Notes: generated by a model not told the origin, from the sequence alone. Shown: positions 1 to 9,273, counted from the first letter of the stretch. The stretch is DNA of 64,000 nucleotides from Parapontixanthobacter sp963736595 (GCA_963736595.1 CAVTPG010000003.1:1-64000), one strand, 5' to 3'. Made by a program: numbers and translations.

Positions 1-48
1 GCTTGCCAGCGAAGACTTTCGCGCTGGCGCTAATTTGCGGATCTGGCC

Positions 49-1473
49 CTAGTTTTCCAGCTGACGCAGCAGGCTGCGCACATCGCCGTCCATGTCGGCA
101 TCGCGAGTGCGCAAATCCTCGATCAGGCGCACGGCATGAATGACGGTGGAGTGATCGCGACCGCCGAATTTTCGGCCAATTTCGGGATAGCTGCGCGGGG
201 TCAGCACTTTGGCCAGATACATTGCGATCTGGCGCGGGCGAACCACGGCGCGCGCACGACGCTTCGATGACATTTCACTGCGGTCGAGGCGGAAGAACTG
301 GCACACCGTGCGCTGAATTTCATCGATCGTAATCCGGCGGCGATTGGCTGACAGAATATCGGTGAGTTGCTCTTCGGCCAGTTGCAGCGAGACTTCTTGC
401 CCCGTCAATTGTGCATAGGCGATCAGCTTGTTCAATCCGCCGACCAGCTCGCGAATGTTGCGGGTGATTGTGCGGGCAAGAAAGTCGATCACGTCATCCG
501 GCACTTCCAATGGAGCAAAGCGCGTCAGCTTGGATTCCAGAATTTGCCGACGCAATTCGATGTCTGCGGCCTGCATATCGGCTACCAGCCCCATCGAAAG
601 TCGGCTAAGCAGGCGCGGCTCCACCCCGTCCAGCGCTTGCGGTGCGCGATCGGCGGCAAAGACCAAGCGCTTGCCTTCGGTCAGCAGCGCATCGATCGTG
701 TATAGCAATTCTTCCTGCGCGCTTGCCTTGCCGATGATGAATTGAATGTCATCGACCAGCAGCAGATCGAAACTGCGCAGGCGCGCTTTGAATTCGATCA
801 TCTGGTTCTGCTTCAGCGCTTGCACGAATTCGACCATGAAGCGTTCGGCAGAGCAGTAGAAAATGCGCGCGCGTGGATGCGTCGCCAGATATGAGTGGCC
901 GATGGCGTGGAGCAAGTGCGTCTTGCCTTGTCCGGTGGCAGCTTTCAGATAAAGCGGCGAGAATTGCGGCTGCTCGGTCGCGGCCATGCGCTGCGCGGCG
1001 TTGCAGGCCAGTATGTTGGCCTCGCCGGTAACGAAAGCGGCAAAGGTCAGGGAGGGATCGAGGCCCACTGTCGAGACGAAACCGGCATTGCCCATGGCAT
1101 CGTTCGCAATCGCGATCACGCCGCCATGCCCGCTATCATTGGCCGCGCGGCGTCCGCCGATCATGCCGTTTCCATCAAGGTTCAATTCGGCGACTTGTCG
1201 ACGACCCGGATGCACGCCGATCCGCACATTGCGGACATTGCCGCGTGCAATTTTCCAGGCAAGCGAGAGGCGGTCGGCAAAGCGGTCCTGCACCCAATTG
1301 GCGCTGAATTCGGTCGGCAGATACAGATCGAGCGTTCCGGTCTCATCGCAGAACCCGCCAACCTGAATCGGCTTGATCCACTGACTGTGCAATTGGTGAC
1401 CCAGATCCTTACGCAAACCCTGGCTGATATCGGACCAATCCGCTGCCAGATTTACCGCTTCGAGATCTTCCAT
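49..1473 (-). CDS. dnaA: Chromosomal replication initiator protein DnaA
   Basis: DnaA, 474 residues, binds DnaA boxes and melts the replication origin in an ATP-dependent way. Domain I lies at about residues 1-90, followed by a variable Gly/Ala-rich linker. The AAA+ domain has Walker A at 178-185 (AATGQGKT) and Walker B at 237-242 (LLLVDD). The C-terminal DNA-binding domain carries the family signature GRDHSTV at 438-444. The first Gly of the usual Walker A is Ala here, while the catalytic GKT is intact. The ATG at 1473 follows a weak AGGGTG ribosome site. The gene lies downstream of rpsT on the same strand, separated by about 700 bases that hold regulatory signals. A hairpin with GCCAGCG/CGCTGGC arms lies just after the stop, at the window edge. 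Confidence 0.97.
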   Translation of the reverse strand: MEDLEAVNLAADWSDISQGLRKDLGHQLHSQWIKPIQVGGFCDETGTLDLYLPTEFSANWVQDRFADRLSLAWKIARGNVRNVRIGVHPGRRQVAELNLDGNGMIGGRRAANDSGHGGVIAIANDAMGNAGFVSTVGLDPSLTFAAFVTGEANILACNAAQRMAATEQPQFSPLYLKAATGQGKTHLLHAIGHSYLATHPRARIFYCSAERFMVEFVQALKQNQMIEFKARLRSFDLLLVDDIQFIIGKASAQEELLYTIDALLTEGKRLVFAADRAPQALDGVEPRLLSRLSMGLVADMQAADIELRRQILESKLTRFAPLEVPDDVIDFLARTITRNIRELVGGLNKLIAYAQLTGQEVSLQLAEEQLTDILSANRRRITIDEIQRTVCQFFRLDRSEMSSKRRARAVVRPRQIAMYLAKVLTPRSYPEIGRKFGGRDHSTVIHAVRLIEDLRTRDADMDGDVRSLLRQLEN

Positions 1474-2022
1474 AGAACTGTCACCCTGTATCGTTAGCGA
1501 CGGGATCGCCGCATCGTTTCACTTCGACCCCGCAGGAACACCCGGTCCCCACCGATTATTCCTTAAAACCCTGATCGCCAGCCCCGTTTTCGCGGAGCCA
1601 TTACTTTTTTCGCCGGACCTGATCCGGTGCCACCCCAATCAGCATGACCCTCAGCACTATTGCCGATGATTACACTGACTTGGACATAGCGCGGCACGCT
1701 CCGAAAACCGGTCGCAAAAGACCGGCTCGCGGAGGCATCGTGAAATGCCTCGATCGGTGGGTAACACGGATTATCCCCAACCCGTGTGGTGAGTGACTTT
1801 TAGGTGGATCGCAGCGTTAGAGGCAAGGGGATAATTGTCTAAAAACGGAAATATACTTGTTGACTCGTTAAGACCCGCAGACCTGCATTCAAGGGTATGA
1901 AATTGCAGCCTTTTCGAAATTAAATAGTGGTGAATCGCGGAGTCCTGCGGAGTCGCAAGACTGTCATAATCGCCTCATCCGGCATCGCTTCGCAGGTGCA
2001 AGACGGGACATATCGTAAACGC
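1474..2022 (-). promoter_or_regulatory. dnaA upstream region (candidate control region, possibly origin-associated)
   Basis: No gene is supported in this stretch. It holds three GANTC sites, the target of the CcrM cell-cycle methylase of alphaproteobacteria, at 1862-1866, 1941-1945 and 1951-1955. Two of them sit in a direct repeat GCGGAGTC (1937-1944 and 1947-1954). Two DnaA-box-like words are present: TTATCCCCA at 1771-1779 (one mismatch to TTATNCACA) and the reverse of TTATCCCCT at 1826-1834 (two mismatches). A stem CCGGTC/GACCGG lies at 1708-1725, flanked by pairing CTCCG/CGGAG arms. The 1840-1925 part is AT-richer. This fits a cell-cycle-controlled dnaA promoter. An origin role is only a guess because good DnaA boxes are few. 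Confidence 0.4.
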
Positions 2023-2052
2023 GAAAAAGGCCGACGTTTTCACGCCGACCTC
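2023..2052 (-). terminator. Rho-independent terminator after rpsT
   Basis: On the complement strand a 9-bp stem (2043-2051 with 2028-2036, two G-U pairs) closes a 6-base loop and is followed by a run of five T. It lies about 130 bases after the rpsT stop, so rpsT probably has its own transcript and dnaA is transcribed from a separate promoter. Confidence 0.7.
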
Positions 2053-2181
2053 TTAAGTGTTTTCTTGGCCTGAAATGGCACAATCCAAACCGGATCATAC
2101 CAGAGCGCGCCCTTACATCGTCAGCCTGTTCCGAATCCTTTGCGAATCCGGACCCGCGACGAAATCGGTGTTGCAACCGAA

Positions 2182-2442
2182 TTAGAGTGCAGCGACTCGT
2201 TTGGAGAGGCGCGACATTTTGCGCGACGCTGTATTCTTGTGCAGAATGCCGCGTGATACACCGCGCGCCAATTCAGGCTGCGCCGTTTTCAGGGCTTCCT
2301 GAGCAACAGCCTTGTCGCCGCCTTCGATAGCAGCTTCGACTTTCTTCACGAAACCGCGGATCCGGCTCATGCGAGCCGTATTGATTTCCGCGCGCTTGTT
2401 ATTGCGACGGATGCGCTTGCGTGCTTGTGGCGTATTGGCCAT
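2182..2442 (-). CDS. rpsT: 30S ribosomal protein S20
   Basis: Ribosomal protein S20, 86 residues, a small helical 16S rRNA-binding protein of the 30S body. The sequence begins MANTPQARKRIRRNNKRAEI, typical of the family, and is rich in Lys/Arg/Ala with the expected length. It sits between mutM and dnaA on the same strand, the usual order in this bacterial order. A terminator follows about 130 bases downstream. Confidence 0.97.
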   Translation of the reverse strand: MANTPQARKRIRRNNKRAEINTARMSRIRGFVKKVEAAIEGGDKAVAQEALKTAQPELARGVSRGILHKNTASRKMSRLSKRVAAL

Positions 2443-2600
2443 GTTCGTCCTTCTCTATGGGTCGCATGGAGACCGCGCCCAATCCTTAAAACCTGTAAAA
2501 TAGCGATTATGCGGCGATCGCACGCCGGAAAGGGCGCGCCTTAACCAGCGCGGCCCCACACGTCAATAATAAGGTGTTTGTCGCGCAGTTACAAGCGGGC

Positions 2601-3416
2601 TTATCGCTGGCACGAAGGACAGAACCAAGTGCTGCGCCCGCCTTGTGCAATCCGGCGGATTGTCCCGCTCTCACAGCGATTGCAAGACTCGCTTTCCCGC
2701 CCATACACATCGAAGCGCGTGGCGAAATAGCCAAGCTGTCCATCGGGCTGCGCAAAATCGCGCAAGGTGGAACCGCCATCGCGAATCGATTGCTCCAGCA
2801 CGCTTTTAATCGCCGGAACCAGCCGTTTCAGCGCCGGGCGCGAGACTTTGCCGCCCGCTTTGCGCGGATGGATACCGGCATGGTGCAGCGCCTCGCACAC
2901 ATAGATATTCCCCAGACCCGCTACCGTCCGCTGATCCAGCAGCAGCAGCTTGATTGCCTGCGTCCGGCCTTTCAGGGCTGCGTGCAAATGCTCCCATGTC
3001 AGGGCTTCACTCAAAGGTTCAGGGCCAAGCGTTGCAATACCGGGCCACGCTTCCAGCGCATTATCCTGCACCAGATCGACCCAACCGAATCGGCGCGCAT
3101 CGTTCAGCGCAAACACATGGCCTGCGCTTTCCAGCACCAGATGATCGTGTTTATCAGGCGCTTCGGGATCGATCCGCCAGCGCCCGCTCATGCCCAGATG
3201 AAAGATCATCGTATGTTCGCGGTCGGTGTGGATCAGCCCGTATTTCGCCCTGCGAGTGAGGCCGGTGACGCGCGCGCCCGTCAGCATCTGCACCAGATCG
3301 GGCGGAAACGGGCGGCGCATATCGGGGCGATTGACCGCAACCCGGTCGATTCGCGCCTGATCGAGGAACCGGGCAAGGCCGCGCACCGTTGTTTCGACTT
3401 CTGGCAATTCTGGCAT
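2601..3416 (-). CDS. mutM: Formamidopyrimidine-DNA glycosylase (Fpg/MutM)
   Basis: Bifunctional DNA glycosylase/AP lyase that removes 8-oxoguanine and other oxidised purines in base excision repair; 271 residues. The start was placed at the ATG at 3416 because the mature protein must begin MPELPEVET, where Pro2 is the catalytic nucleophile and Glu3 is required. An in-frame extension to 3512 is therefore not real. The C-terminus carries the zinc finger CNRC...CPSC with a final QR. It is divergent from ubiE, with only 56 bases between the two start codons. Confidence 0.96.
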   Translation of the reverse strand: MPELPEVETTVRGLARFLDQARIDRVAVNRPDMRRPFPPDLVQMLTGARVTGLTRRAKYGLIHTDREHTMIFHLGMSGRWRIDPEAPDKHDHLVLESAGHVFALNDARRFGWVDLVQDNALEAWPGIATLGPEPLSEALTWEHLHAALKGRTQAIKLLLLDQRTVAGLGNIYVCEALHHAGIHPRKAGGKVSRPALKRLVPAIKSVLEQSIRDGGSTLRDFAQPDGQLGYFATRFDVYGRESESCNRCESGTIRRIAQGGRSTWFCPSCQR

Positions 3417-3472
3417 GAGGCACAAAGTAAGGCACTTTGCGCGCAATACAATTATCCCTAAAGGCTTGAGGC

Positions 3473-4240
3473 ATGATCGACCCCACACATCCAGTAACGC
3501 GCCCGACCGCATCCTTTGGCTATGAAGACGTGCCGGTCGAGGAGAAGACGGGCCGGGTGGGCGAAGTGTTCAGTCAGGTCGCGGCGAAATACGATCTGAT
3601 GAACGATGTCATGTCGGGCGGAATGCATCGCGTATGGAAAGATCGCTTCGTGCGGCGGGTGAAACCGCAGGAAGGCGAGGCTATCCTCGATATGGCGGGC
3701 GGCACGGGCGACATTGCGTTTCGCATGGCTGCGCGCGGAGCCAGCGTCACCGTGTCCGACATCAATCAGGAAATGCTGGATGTGGGGATCGAGCGAGCGA
3801 TGGATCGCGGCATCGCCAACGAGACGGGTAGCCTTGTGTGGTCGCGGCAAAATGCCGAGGAGCTGAACTTTCCGGCCAACACATTCGACGCTTATACCAT
3901 CGCGTTCGGCATCCGGAACGTGACCCATATCGACAAGGCGCTGGCCGAAGCGCATCGCGTGTTGAAATATGGCGGACGCTTTTTCTGCCTCGAATTTTCG
4001 ACGACCGAATGGCCGGGCTTCAAGGAATTATACGATTCCTACTCGCACAAAATTATGCCGAAAATGGGCAAACTGATCGCGCAGGACGAAGACAGCTATC
4101 GCTATCTTGCCGAGAGCATCCGCCGGTTTCCCACTATGCCGAAATTCGAAGAAATGATCCTTGAGGCCGCCTTTGTGAACACGAAGGTCGAGGCAATTGT
4201 CGGCGGCGCAGTGGCGATTCATTCGGGCTGGAAAGTCTAG
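3473..4240 (+). CDS. ubiE: Ubiquinone/menaquinone C-methyltransferase UbiE
   Basis: SAM-dependent C-methyltransferase of ubiquinone biosynthesis (demethoxy-benzoquinol step), 255 residues. The N-terminal FGYEDVPVEEK and VFSQVAAKYDLMNDVMS segments are family hallmarks. SAM motif I is ILDMAGGTGDIAF near residues 70-82, and the C-terminal HSGWKV ending is typical. It is followed after four bases by ubiB, so the two form an operon for coenzyme Q synthesis. Confidence 0.96.
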   Translation: MIDPTHPVTRPTASFGYEDVPVEEKTGRVGEVFSQVAAKYDLMNDVMSGGMHRVWKDRFVRRVKPQEGEAILDMAGGTGDIAFRMAARGASVTVSDINQEMLDVGIERAMDRGIANETGSLVWSRQNAEELNFPANTFDAYTIAFGIRNVTHIDKALAEAHRVLKYGGRFFCLEFSTTEWPGFKELYDSYSHKIMPKMGKLIAQDEDSYRYLAESIRRFPTMPKFEEMILEAAFVNTKVEAIVGGAVAIHSGWKV

Positions 4241-4244
4241 CGAG

Positions 4245-5801
4245 ATGACCCGTCCCGCAACGCATATCCTCCGTCTCCTGAAATGGGGCCGAACACTGGC
4301 GCGGCATGGCGCCTTGCGCGGGATCGAGGGCGATCCCAACACGCCGCGGCCGGTCAAGCGCCTCGCGCGGATTGCCAGACTGGGCACATTTCAGCCGCGC
4401 ACGCCCGATTATGCCAGCGCCTTTCGCGCGATCGGTCCCGCTGCAATCAAGCTGGGCCAATCGCTCGCCACACGCCCCGATCTGGTGGGCGAGGAAGCGG
4501 CGCAGAACTTGCTCAGTTTGCAGGACAATCTGCCGCCCGTAGCTTTTGCCGAGATCAAGCAAGCAATCGAAAGCAGCTTTGCAAGGCCGCTCGACGATTT
4601 GTTTGCCGAACTCGATCCAGTGCCGGTGGGCGCGGCGTCGATTGCGCAGGTGCATCGCGGGATCACGACGCAAGGCGTGGAAGTTGCGGTGAAAGTGTTG
4701 CGGCCCGGCATCAAGGAACGCTTTGCCAAGGACGTGCAGACTTACGAATGGGCGGCGGCGCATCTCGAAGCCATGAGCGTGGAGGCACTGCGCCTGCGTC
4801 CGCGCCTTACCATCGCCAATTTCAAACGCTGGACCAATCGCGAACTCGATCTGCGCCGGGAAGCCGCCAGTGCCAGCGAGCTGGCCGAAGCGATGGTGGC
4901 CATCGAAGGCTACGACGTCCCCGACATCGACTGGGACCGCACGAACGGGCGGGTGATGACAGTCGCCTGGGTCGATGGCGTCAAGATCAGCGATCTGGAC
5001 GAGTTGCGCGCCAAAGGCCATGATCTGCCTGCTCTGGCCCGGCGTTTAGTCTTGGCATTTCTGACGCAGGCGATCAGCGCCGGTTTCTTCCACGCCGATA
5101 TGCATCAGGGCAATCTGTTCGTGAAGGATGACGGCACCATCGTTGCCATCGATTTCGGCATTATGGGCCGGATCGACCGCCGCGCCCGCGCGTGGCTGGC
5201 CGAGATATTATACGGCCTGACCACCGGCAATTACAAACGCGTCGCGGAAATCCATTTCGAAGCGCAATATGTGCCCGATCATCACTCGGTCGATGAATTT
5301 GCCACAGCCTTGCGCGCGGTTGGCGAACCGATGCGCGGAAAGCCCGTGTCGGAGCTGAGCGTCGGGCAAATGCTGGACGGATTGTTCGCAATCACCCGCG
5401 ATTTCGATATGCAGACACAGCCGCATTTGCTGCTCTTGCAAAAGACGATGGTGATGGTGGAGGGGATCGCGACGCAACTCGATCCCGAAATCAATATGTG
5501 GGACGTGTCCGCGCCGTTCGTGCGTGAATGGATTCGCGGAGAGCTTGGCCCGGAAGCGGCGCTGGCCGACCGTATCCGCGAGGACACCGATACTTTGCTG
5601 CGCTTACCCGGTCTGATCCGGCGGCTGGAAGATCGCTTCCCGCCCAAAGGCGGCGCGCCCGAACCCCCGCCACTGCCCGAAGTGGAATTGATGTGGGCGA
5701 AGAGCGAGCGCACGCGCAGCAATGTATGGGGTTATCTTGCAACGGCGGCGCTGGCCGGAGCCGCGGCATGGTTTGCCACCATTCATGGCTGGCTCGGATA
5801 A
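4245..5801 (+). CDS. ubiB: Ubiquinone biosynthesis protein kinase-like UbiB
   Basis: ABC1/UbiB atypical kinase-like ATPase needed for ubiquinone synthesis, 518 residues. The ATG at 4245 is just past the ubiE stop and gives MTRPATHILRLLKWG, the usual start. The upstream in-frame codons belong to ubiE in another frame. The KxGQ motif (AIKLGQSLATRPD), the Ala-rich nucleotide loop (VGAASIAQVH), the catalytic-loop region HADMHQGNLF and the metal motif AIDFGIMG are all present. The C-terminus ends in one hydrophobic helix (about residues 495-515), as expected for membrane attachment. Confidence 0.95.
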   Translation: MTRPATHILRLLKWGRTLARHGALRGIEGDPNTPRPVKRLARIARLGTFQPRTPDYASAFRAIGPAAIKLGQSLATRPDLVGEEAAQNLLSLQDNLPPVAFAEIKQAIESSFARPLDDLFAELDPVPVGAASIAQVHRGITTQGVEVAVKVLRPGIKERFAKDVQTYEWAAAHLEAMSVEALRLRPRLTIANFKRWTNRELDLRREAASASELAEAMVAIEGYDVPDIDWDRTNGRVMTVAWVDGVKISDLDELRAKGHDLPALARRLVLAFLTQAISAGFFHADMHQGNLFVKDDGTIVAIDFGIMGRIDRRARAWLAEILYGLTTGNYKRVAEIHFEAQYVPDHHSVDEFATALRAVGEPMRGKPVSELSVGQMLDGLFAITRDFDMQTQPHLLLLQKTMVMVEGIATQLDPEINMWDVSAPFVREWIRGELGPEAALADRIREDTDTLLRLPGLIRRLEDRFPPKGGAPEPPPLPEVELMWAKSERTRSNVWGYLATAALAGAAAWFATIHGWLG

Positions 5802-6101
5802 AAGCGCGTAAACGTGCTCAATTCCGCGATGTTGGTTCTTGATGTTCTGCGCCTCTCGCGTCGGGCTAACCCGATATTAACCATGCGCATTATGCATACA
5901 CTAACGATAAGCGGTCATATGGAATTCGTACTGTTCCGCCTGTCGCATAGGCTGAATTGCCCAAGCGATTTTGCAGGGTAAATCTCGCCAATGCGCTGGC
6001 ATAAGCGATCGGGGGGCGCTAGATCGGCGCTTAATGGCACTATGGGTTCTTATTCGTCGCCAAGCGACTTTGCCGATGCAAAACCACTGGAAGGTGGCGA
6101 A
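5802..6101. other. Intergenic region ubiB-coaBC
   Basis: Three hundred bases without a supported gene. The coaBC reading frame is open from 5991, with an ATG at 6042, but those codons do not resemble the family. The region probably holds the coaBC promoter. I see no clear terminator or riboswitch. Confidence 0.4.
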
Positions 6102-7949
6102 ATGACCACGCGCGAACCGCGTGTTCTGCTGGTCGTGGGTGGCGGAATTGCCGCGTACAAATCCTGCGAGCTGGTCCGGCTGATCCGCAAAGGTGGCGGC
6201 GATGTTACCTGCGTCGTGACCGACGGCGGGCAGCAATTTGTTACGCCGATGGCCTTGGCCGCGCTGAGCGAGAACCAGGTCTATACCTCGCTGTGGGATT
6301 TGAAAAACGAAGCCGAGATGGGGCATATCCAGCTATCGCGTGAAGCCGATTTGGTGGTGGTCTGTCCGGCGACGGCCAATATGCTGGCAAAAATGAGCGC
6401 CGGAATTGCCGACGATCTGGCCACGACCATGATCCTGGCGACCGACAAGCCGGTGATGGCGGTTCCGGCGATGAATGTGCGGATGTGGGAGCATGAAGCC
6501 ACGCAGCGTAATGTCGAATGGCTGAAGCAGGCGGGCGTTACGGTCCTCGATCCCGATGAAGGCGCGATGGCGTGCGGTGAATTTGGCGCGGGACGTCTGC
6601 CCGATCCTGAAGCGATCTGGGGCGCGATTGCCGAGCAACTGGGCGTGGATGCAGGACTACCCGAACGGGTCGAACCTGCCGCTGCGGTTGCAGATGTGGC
6701 CGAAGACGAGATGGGTGACGAGGCCGCTGATGACGCTGTTGATCAGGCCACGACAATTGACGATCTGGCAGCCGAAGCTCTTGAGCCTGAAGAAGAATAT
6801 GAAGAACCGCGTGCCAAAAGCAGCCTCGGCTCGCTGCTTTCCGCGATCATTCCGCGCGGCACACGCAAGCGCGATCCCGAAGAATTCGAGCGCGACTTTG
6901 CCATCCCGACCGATGATGACGGCAACGAGATCGAGCTGACCGAAGAAGAGGCCGAAGCCTACGATGCCGAACTGGCCGGTGAAGCCGCAACGAATGCCGA
7001 TGGCGATGCCGATGTCGATGCTGATGGCGATGCCGATGCGCCAGAAGAGCCAATCCTGGACGGACCGGTGCTGGCCAAGAAAGGCGGCGCATCCTCTGCG
7101 CCCCCGACCGACCCCGATGCGCTCAACCATCTGGTCATTACCGGCGCAGGCAATGCAGCACCGCAGCCGATGGCCTTTAAAGGTGGCGTAGGCGGCGACA
7201 CGATGAGCGCCACAATTGCGCTCGATCCAAGTGGCGGATTGGCTGCCGATCCGCTCGCCGGACAGCCGATATTCGACAAAGACCCGGAGCACCGCCCGCT
7301 ATTTGGACGGCACGTTTTGGTCACCGCCGGACCGACTTGGGAGCCGATCGATCCGGTGCGCTATCTCGCCAATCGTTCTTCCGGGCGACAGGGTTATGCG
7401 ATTGCCGCAATGGCCGCCGCTGCCGGCGCGCGCGTCACGCTGATTTCCGGCCCAGTGCACTTGCCAACGCCGCATGGGGTGGACCGGATCGACGTGGAAT
7501 CCGCAGACGAGATGGCGGCAAAGGTGAAGCAGATGCTGCCGGCCGACATCGCCTTTATGGTGGCAGCCGTGGCCGACTGGCGCACGAAAGAGCGCTTGGA
7601 TCAGAAAATGAAGAAACGCGGCAGCGCGCCACCGGCTCTTGTTTTGACCGAAAATCCTGACATTCTGGCGACCGTTGCCGGATCGCGCAAACGGCCCAAA
7701 TTGCTGATCGGCTTTGCCGCCGAAACCGAAAAAGTGATTGAGAACGCCACCGCCAAGCGCAAACGCAAGGGCGCCGATTGGATCATCGCCAACGATGTTT
7801 CGGGCGATGTCATGGGCGGCGATGACAACGAAGTGCATATCGTGACGTCGAGCGAAGTGGAAAGCCTCGACCGGATGTCAAAGGAAGATGTCGCGCGCGA
7901 ATTGGTAACGCGGGCCGCCGCCGTGCTGGTCGAAGATCCCGATGAATAG
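6102..7949 (+). CDS. coaBC: Bifunctional phosphopantothenoylcysteine decarboxylase/synthetase with long acidic insertion
   Basis: CoaBC makes 4'-phosphopantetheine from 4'-phosphopantothenate and cysteine in coenzyme A synthesis. The start at ATG 6102 follows GGAAGGTGG. The N-terminal flavin-dependent CoaC domain (about 1-180) has the active His75 region GHIQLS and the PAMNVRMW motif at 122-129. The C-terminal CoaB domain (about 400-615) has HVLVTAGPTWEPIDPVRYL, SSGRQGYAIA and VAAVADWR. Between them lie about 215 residues rich in Asp/Glu/Ala, including a short Asp-Gly-Asp-Ala repeat. Most CoaBC proteins are about 400 residues with only a short linker, so this 615-residue form is odd. The frame is clean through the insertion. 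dut follows after six bases. Confidence 0.93.
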   Translation: MTTREPRVLLVVGGGIAAYKSCELVRLIRKGGGDVTCVVTDGGQQFVTPMALAALSENQVYTSLWDLKNEAEMGHIQLSREADLVVVCPATANMLAKMSAGIADDLATTMILATDKPVMAVPAMNVRMWEHEATQRNVEWLKQAGVTVLDPDEGAMACGEFGAGRLPDPEAIWGAIAEQLGVDAGLPERVEPAAAVADVAEDEMGDEAADDAVDQATTIDDLAAEALEPEEEYEEPRAKSSLGSLLSAIIPRGTRKRDPEEFERDFAIPTDDDGNEIELTEEEAEAYDAELAGEAATNADGDADVDADGDADAPEEPILDGPVLAKKGGASSAPPTDPDALNHLVITGAGNAAPQPMAFKGGVGGDTMSATIALDPSGGLAADPLAGQPIFDKDPEHRPLFGRHVLVTAGPTWEPIDPVRYLANRSSGRQGYAIAAMAAAAGARVTLISGPVHLPTPHGVDRIDVESADEMAAKVKQMLPADIAFMVAAVADWRTKERLDQKMKKRGSAPPALVLTENPDILATVAGSRKRPKLLIGFAAETEKVIENATAKRKRKGADWIIANDVSGDVMGGDDNEVHIVTSSEVESLDRMSKEDVARELVTRAAAVLVEDPDE

Positions 7950-7955
7950 CGCATC

Positions 7956-8420
7956 ATGATAAATGACGGTGTGCCCGTAGAGATCAAGCGCCTGCCGCAT
8001 GGCGGGGGTCTGGCCATGCCTGCCTATGCCACCGATGGCGCGGCGGGCATGGATATCGTCTCTGCCGAGAGTGTCACCATTTCGCCCAATGCGCGGTGTG
8101 CAGTGGCGACCGGCTTTGCCATGGCGATCCCCGAAGGCTTCGAGATGCAGGTGCGCCCGCGCTCCGGTTTGGCTCTAAAACATGGTGTGACCGTTCCGAA
8201 TACGCCCGGCACCATCGATTCCGATTATCGCGGCGAGCTGAAAATCATCCTGATCAATCATGGCGATGATCCGTTCGTGATTGAGCGCGGCGACCGGATT
8301 GCGCAGATGATTCTGGCCCCGGTGGTCAGAGCATCATGGAGCGAAGTGTCCGATTTGAGCGAGACGAAGCGCGGCGCGGGGGGCTTTGGCTCGACCGGCG
8401 GCCATGCAAAGCTGGTGTGA
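7956..8420 (+). CDS. dut: Deoxyuridine 5'-triphosphate nucleotidohydrolase (dUTPase)
   Basis: Trimeric dUTPase, 154 residues, hydrolyses dUTP to dUMP and keeps uracil out of DNA. The five family motifs are visible: AAGMDI near the N-terminus, the RPRSGLALKHG segment, the GTIDSDYRGE motif with the catalytic Asp, GDRIAQMIL, and the C-terminal GFGSTGGH phosphate-gripping arm. It is directly downstream of coaBC, probably co-transcribed. Confidence 0.96.
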   Translation: MINDGVPVEIKRLPHGGGLAMPAYATDGAAGMDIVSAESVTISPNARCAVATGFAMAIPEGFEMQVRPRSGLALKHGVTVPNTPGTIDSDYRGELKIILINHGDDPFVIERGDRIAQMILAPVVRASWSEVSDLSETKRGAGGFGSTGGHAKLV

Positions 8421-8496
8421 TAGCGACCGCCTTCACAAGGCGATGCGATTGTATTTAGCGTTGCCAAGCGGTTTCTTTAGTTCTCAAATGTGGTGA

Positions 8497-9120
8497 TCAA
8501 GCGTTGCCTACGCTGGGGCGATCGCCATGCGAGGTACCAGACACCGCCGCTAGCACAAGCCACGGCTCTATAACGACATTAATCAACATATGTGCGGCAA
8601 TGCACGGCCCGAGGTTTCGGTCTCCAAGCAGATAAATAACAGCTAACGCCGCGCCCGCAGCAATGGTCGAAGCGGCTGCATAAGGCGAGAATTTGCGATC
8701 AGCACTGAAAGCGTGCCACACCAAATGAGATGCTCCAAATACGATCGCTGACAAAGCCACCTGACCGATACTCGGTATACCTAACGCCAGCGCAGAATCC
8801 ATGAGCCACCGGCGAAAAACGACTTCTTCCATGATGCCGCTCGCAAAAGCCGCAATAACGCCAACCGCTTTGAAAAGTGAAAGCTCACTTTGCTTTTCGC
8901 GTACAAATGGCACTGCCCAGAACGTGTAGAATATATAAGCGCCAGCGAATGCAATCGCTATAATCCAAACATGAAGAGGTGCCAGATCGTCTGCCGAAAA
9001 CCCGAGATTGGCAACCAAGGGGATGTTTCGACCTGACCAGCTCAGAATTAGGGGGAACAGCATTATGGCAGACGCACCCAAGAGAATGGCGGCGGTGATC
9101 CGACGTTCTTTGCTCCACAT
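8497..9120 (-). CDS. CPBP family intramembrane glutamic endopeptidase
   Basis: Membrane protein of 207 residues with about six hydrophobic segments. It shows the CPBP (CAAX protease and bacteriocin-processing) motifs in order: EEVVFRR, FGASHLVWH, and HMLINVV near the C-terminus. These supply the catalytic Glu and His residues. Family members act as intramembrane peptidases, but the substrate here is unknown. It stands alone between dut (opposite strand) and a lipoprotein gene, with somewhat lower GC than its neighbours. Family assignment is secure, function is not. Confidence 0.82.
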   Translation of the reverse strand: MWSKERRITAAILLGASAIMLFPLILSWSGRNIPLVANLGFSADDLAPLHVWIIAIAFAGAYIFYTFWAVPFVREKQSELSLFKAVGVIAAFASGIMEEVVFRRWLMDSALALGIPSIGQVALSAIVFGASHLVWHAFSADRKFSPYAAASTIAAGAALAVIYLLGDRNLGPCIAAHMLINVVIEPWLVLAAVSGTSHGDRPSVGNA

Positions 9121-9242
9121 CTCAAAATTCCCATGTAACGAACGACCGGTAAGGTCCGCTTACAAGAACAGAAGAATGTTAGCTAGACGTAACGCGATTG
9201 GGTCGCTTGCAGACCGTCCGCTTTTCAGCCCTAGACGCCAAT

Positions 9243-9273
9243 AAAAAAGGCGGAGCATTGCTGCCCCGCCTTT
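9243..9273 (-). terminator. Rho-independent terminator after the DUF4136 gene region
   Basis: On the complement strand an 11-bp stem (9263-9273 with 9246-9256, one G-U pair) with a 6-base loop is followed by a T run. It lies just beyond 9297, where the original unduplicated reading frame of the lipoprotein gene ended, so it marks the ancestral end of that gene. Confidence 0.8.

Noticed and set aside
1964..2176. A 70-codon frame downstream of rpsT
   Set aside because: It crosses the rpsT terminator, has no family resemblance and is Arg-rich, as expected by chance in GC-rich DNA.
6960..7060. The DADGD-type repeat in coaBC as a microsatellite or CRISPR-like repeat
   Set aside because: It is a short, in-frame, imperfect codon repeat within a clean coding frame; no regular spacers exist.
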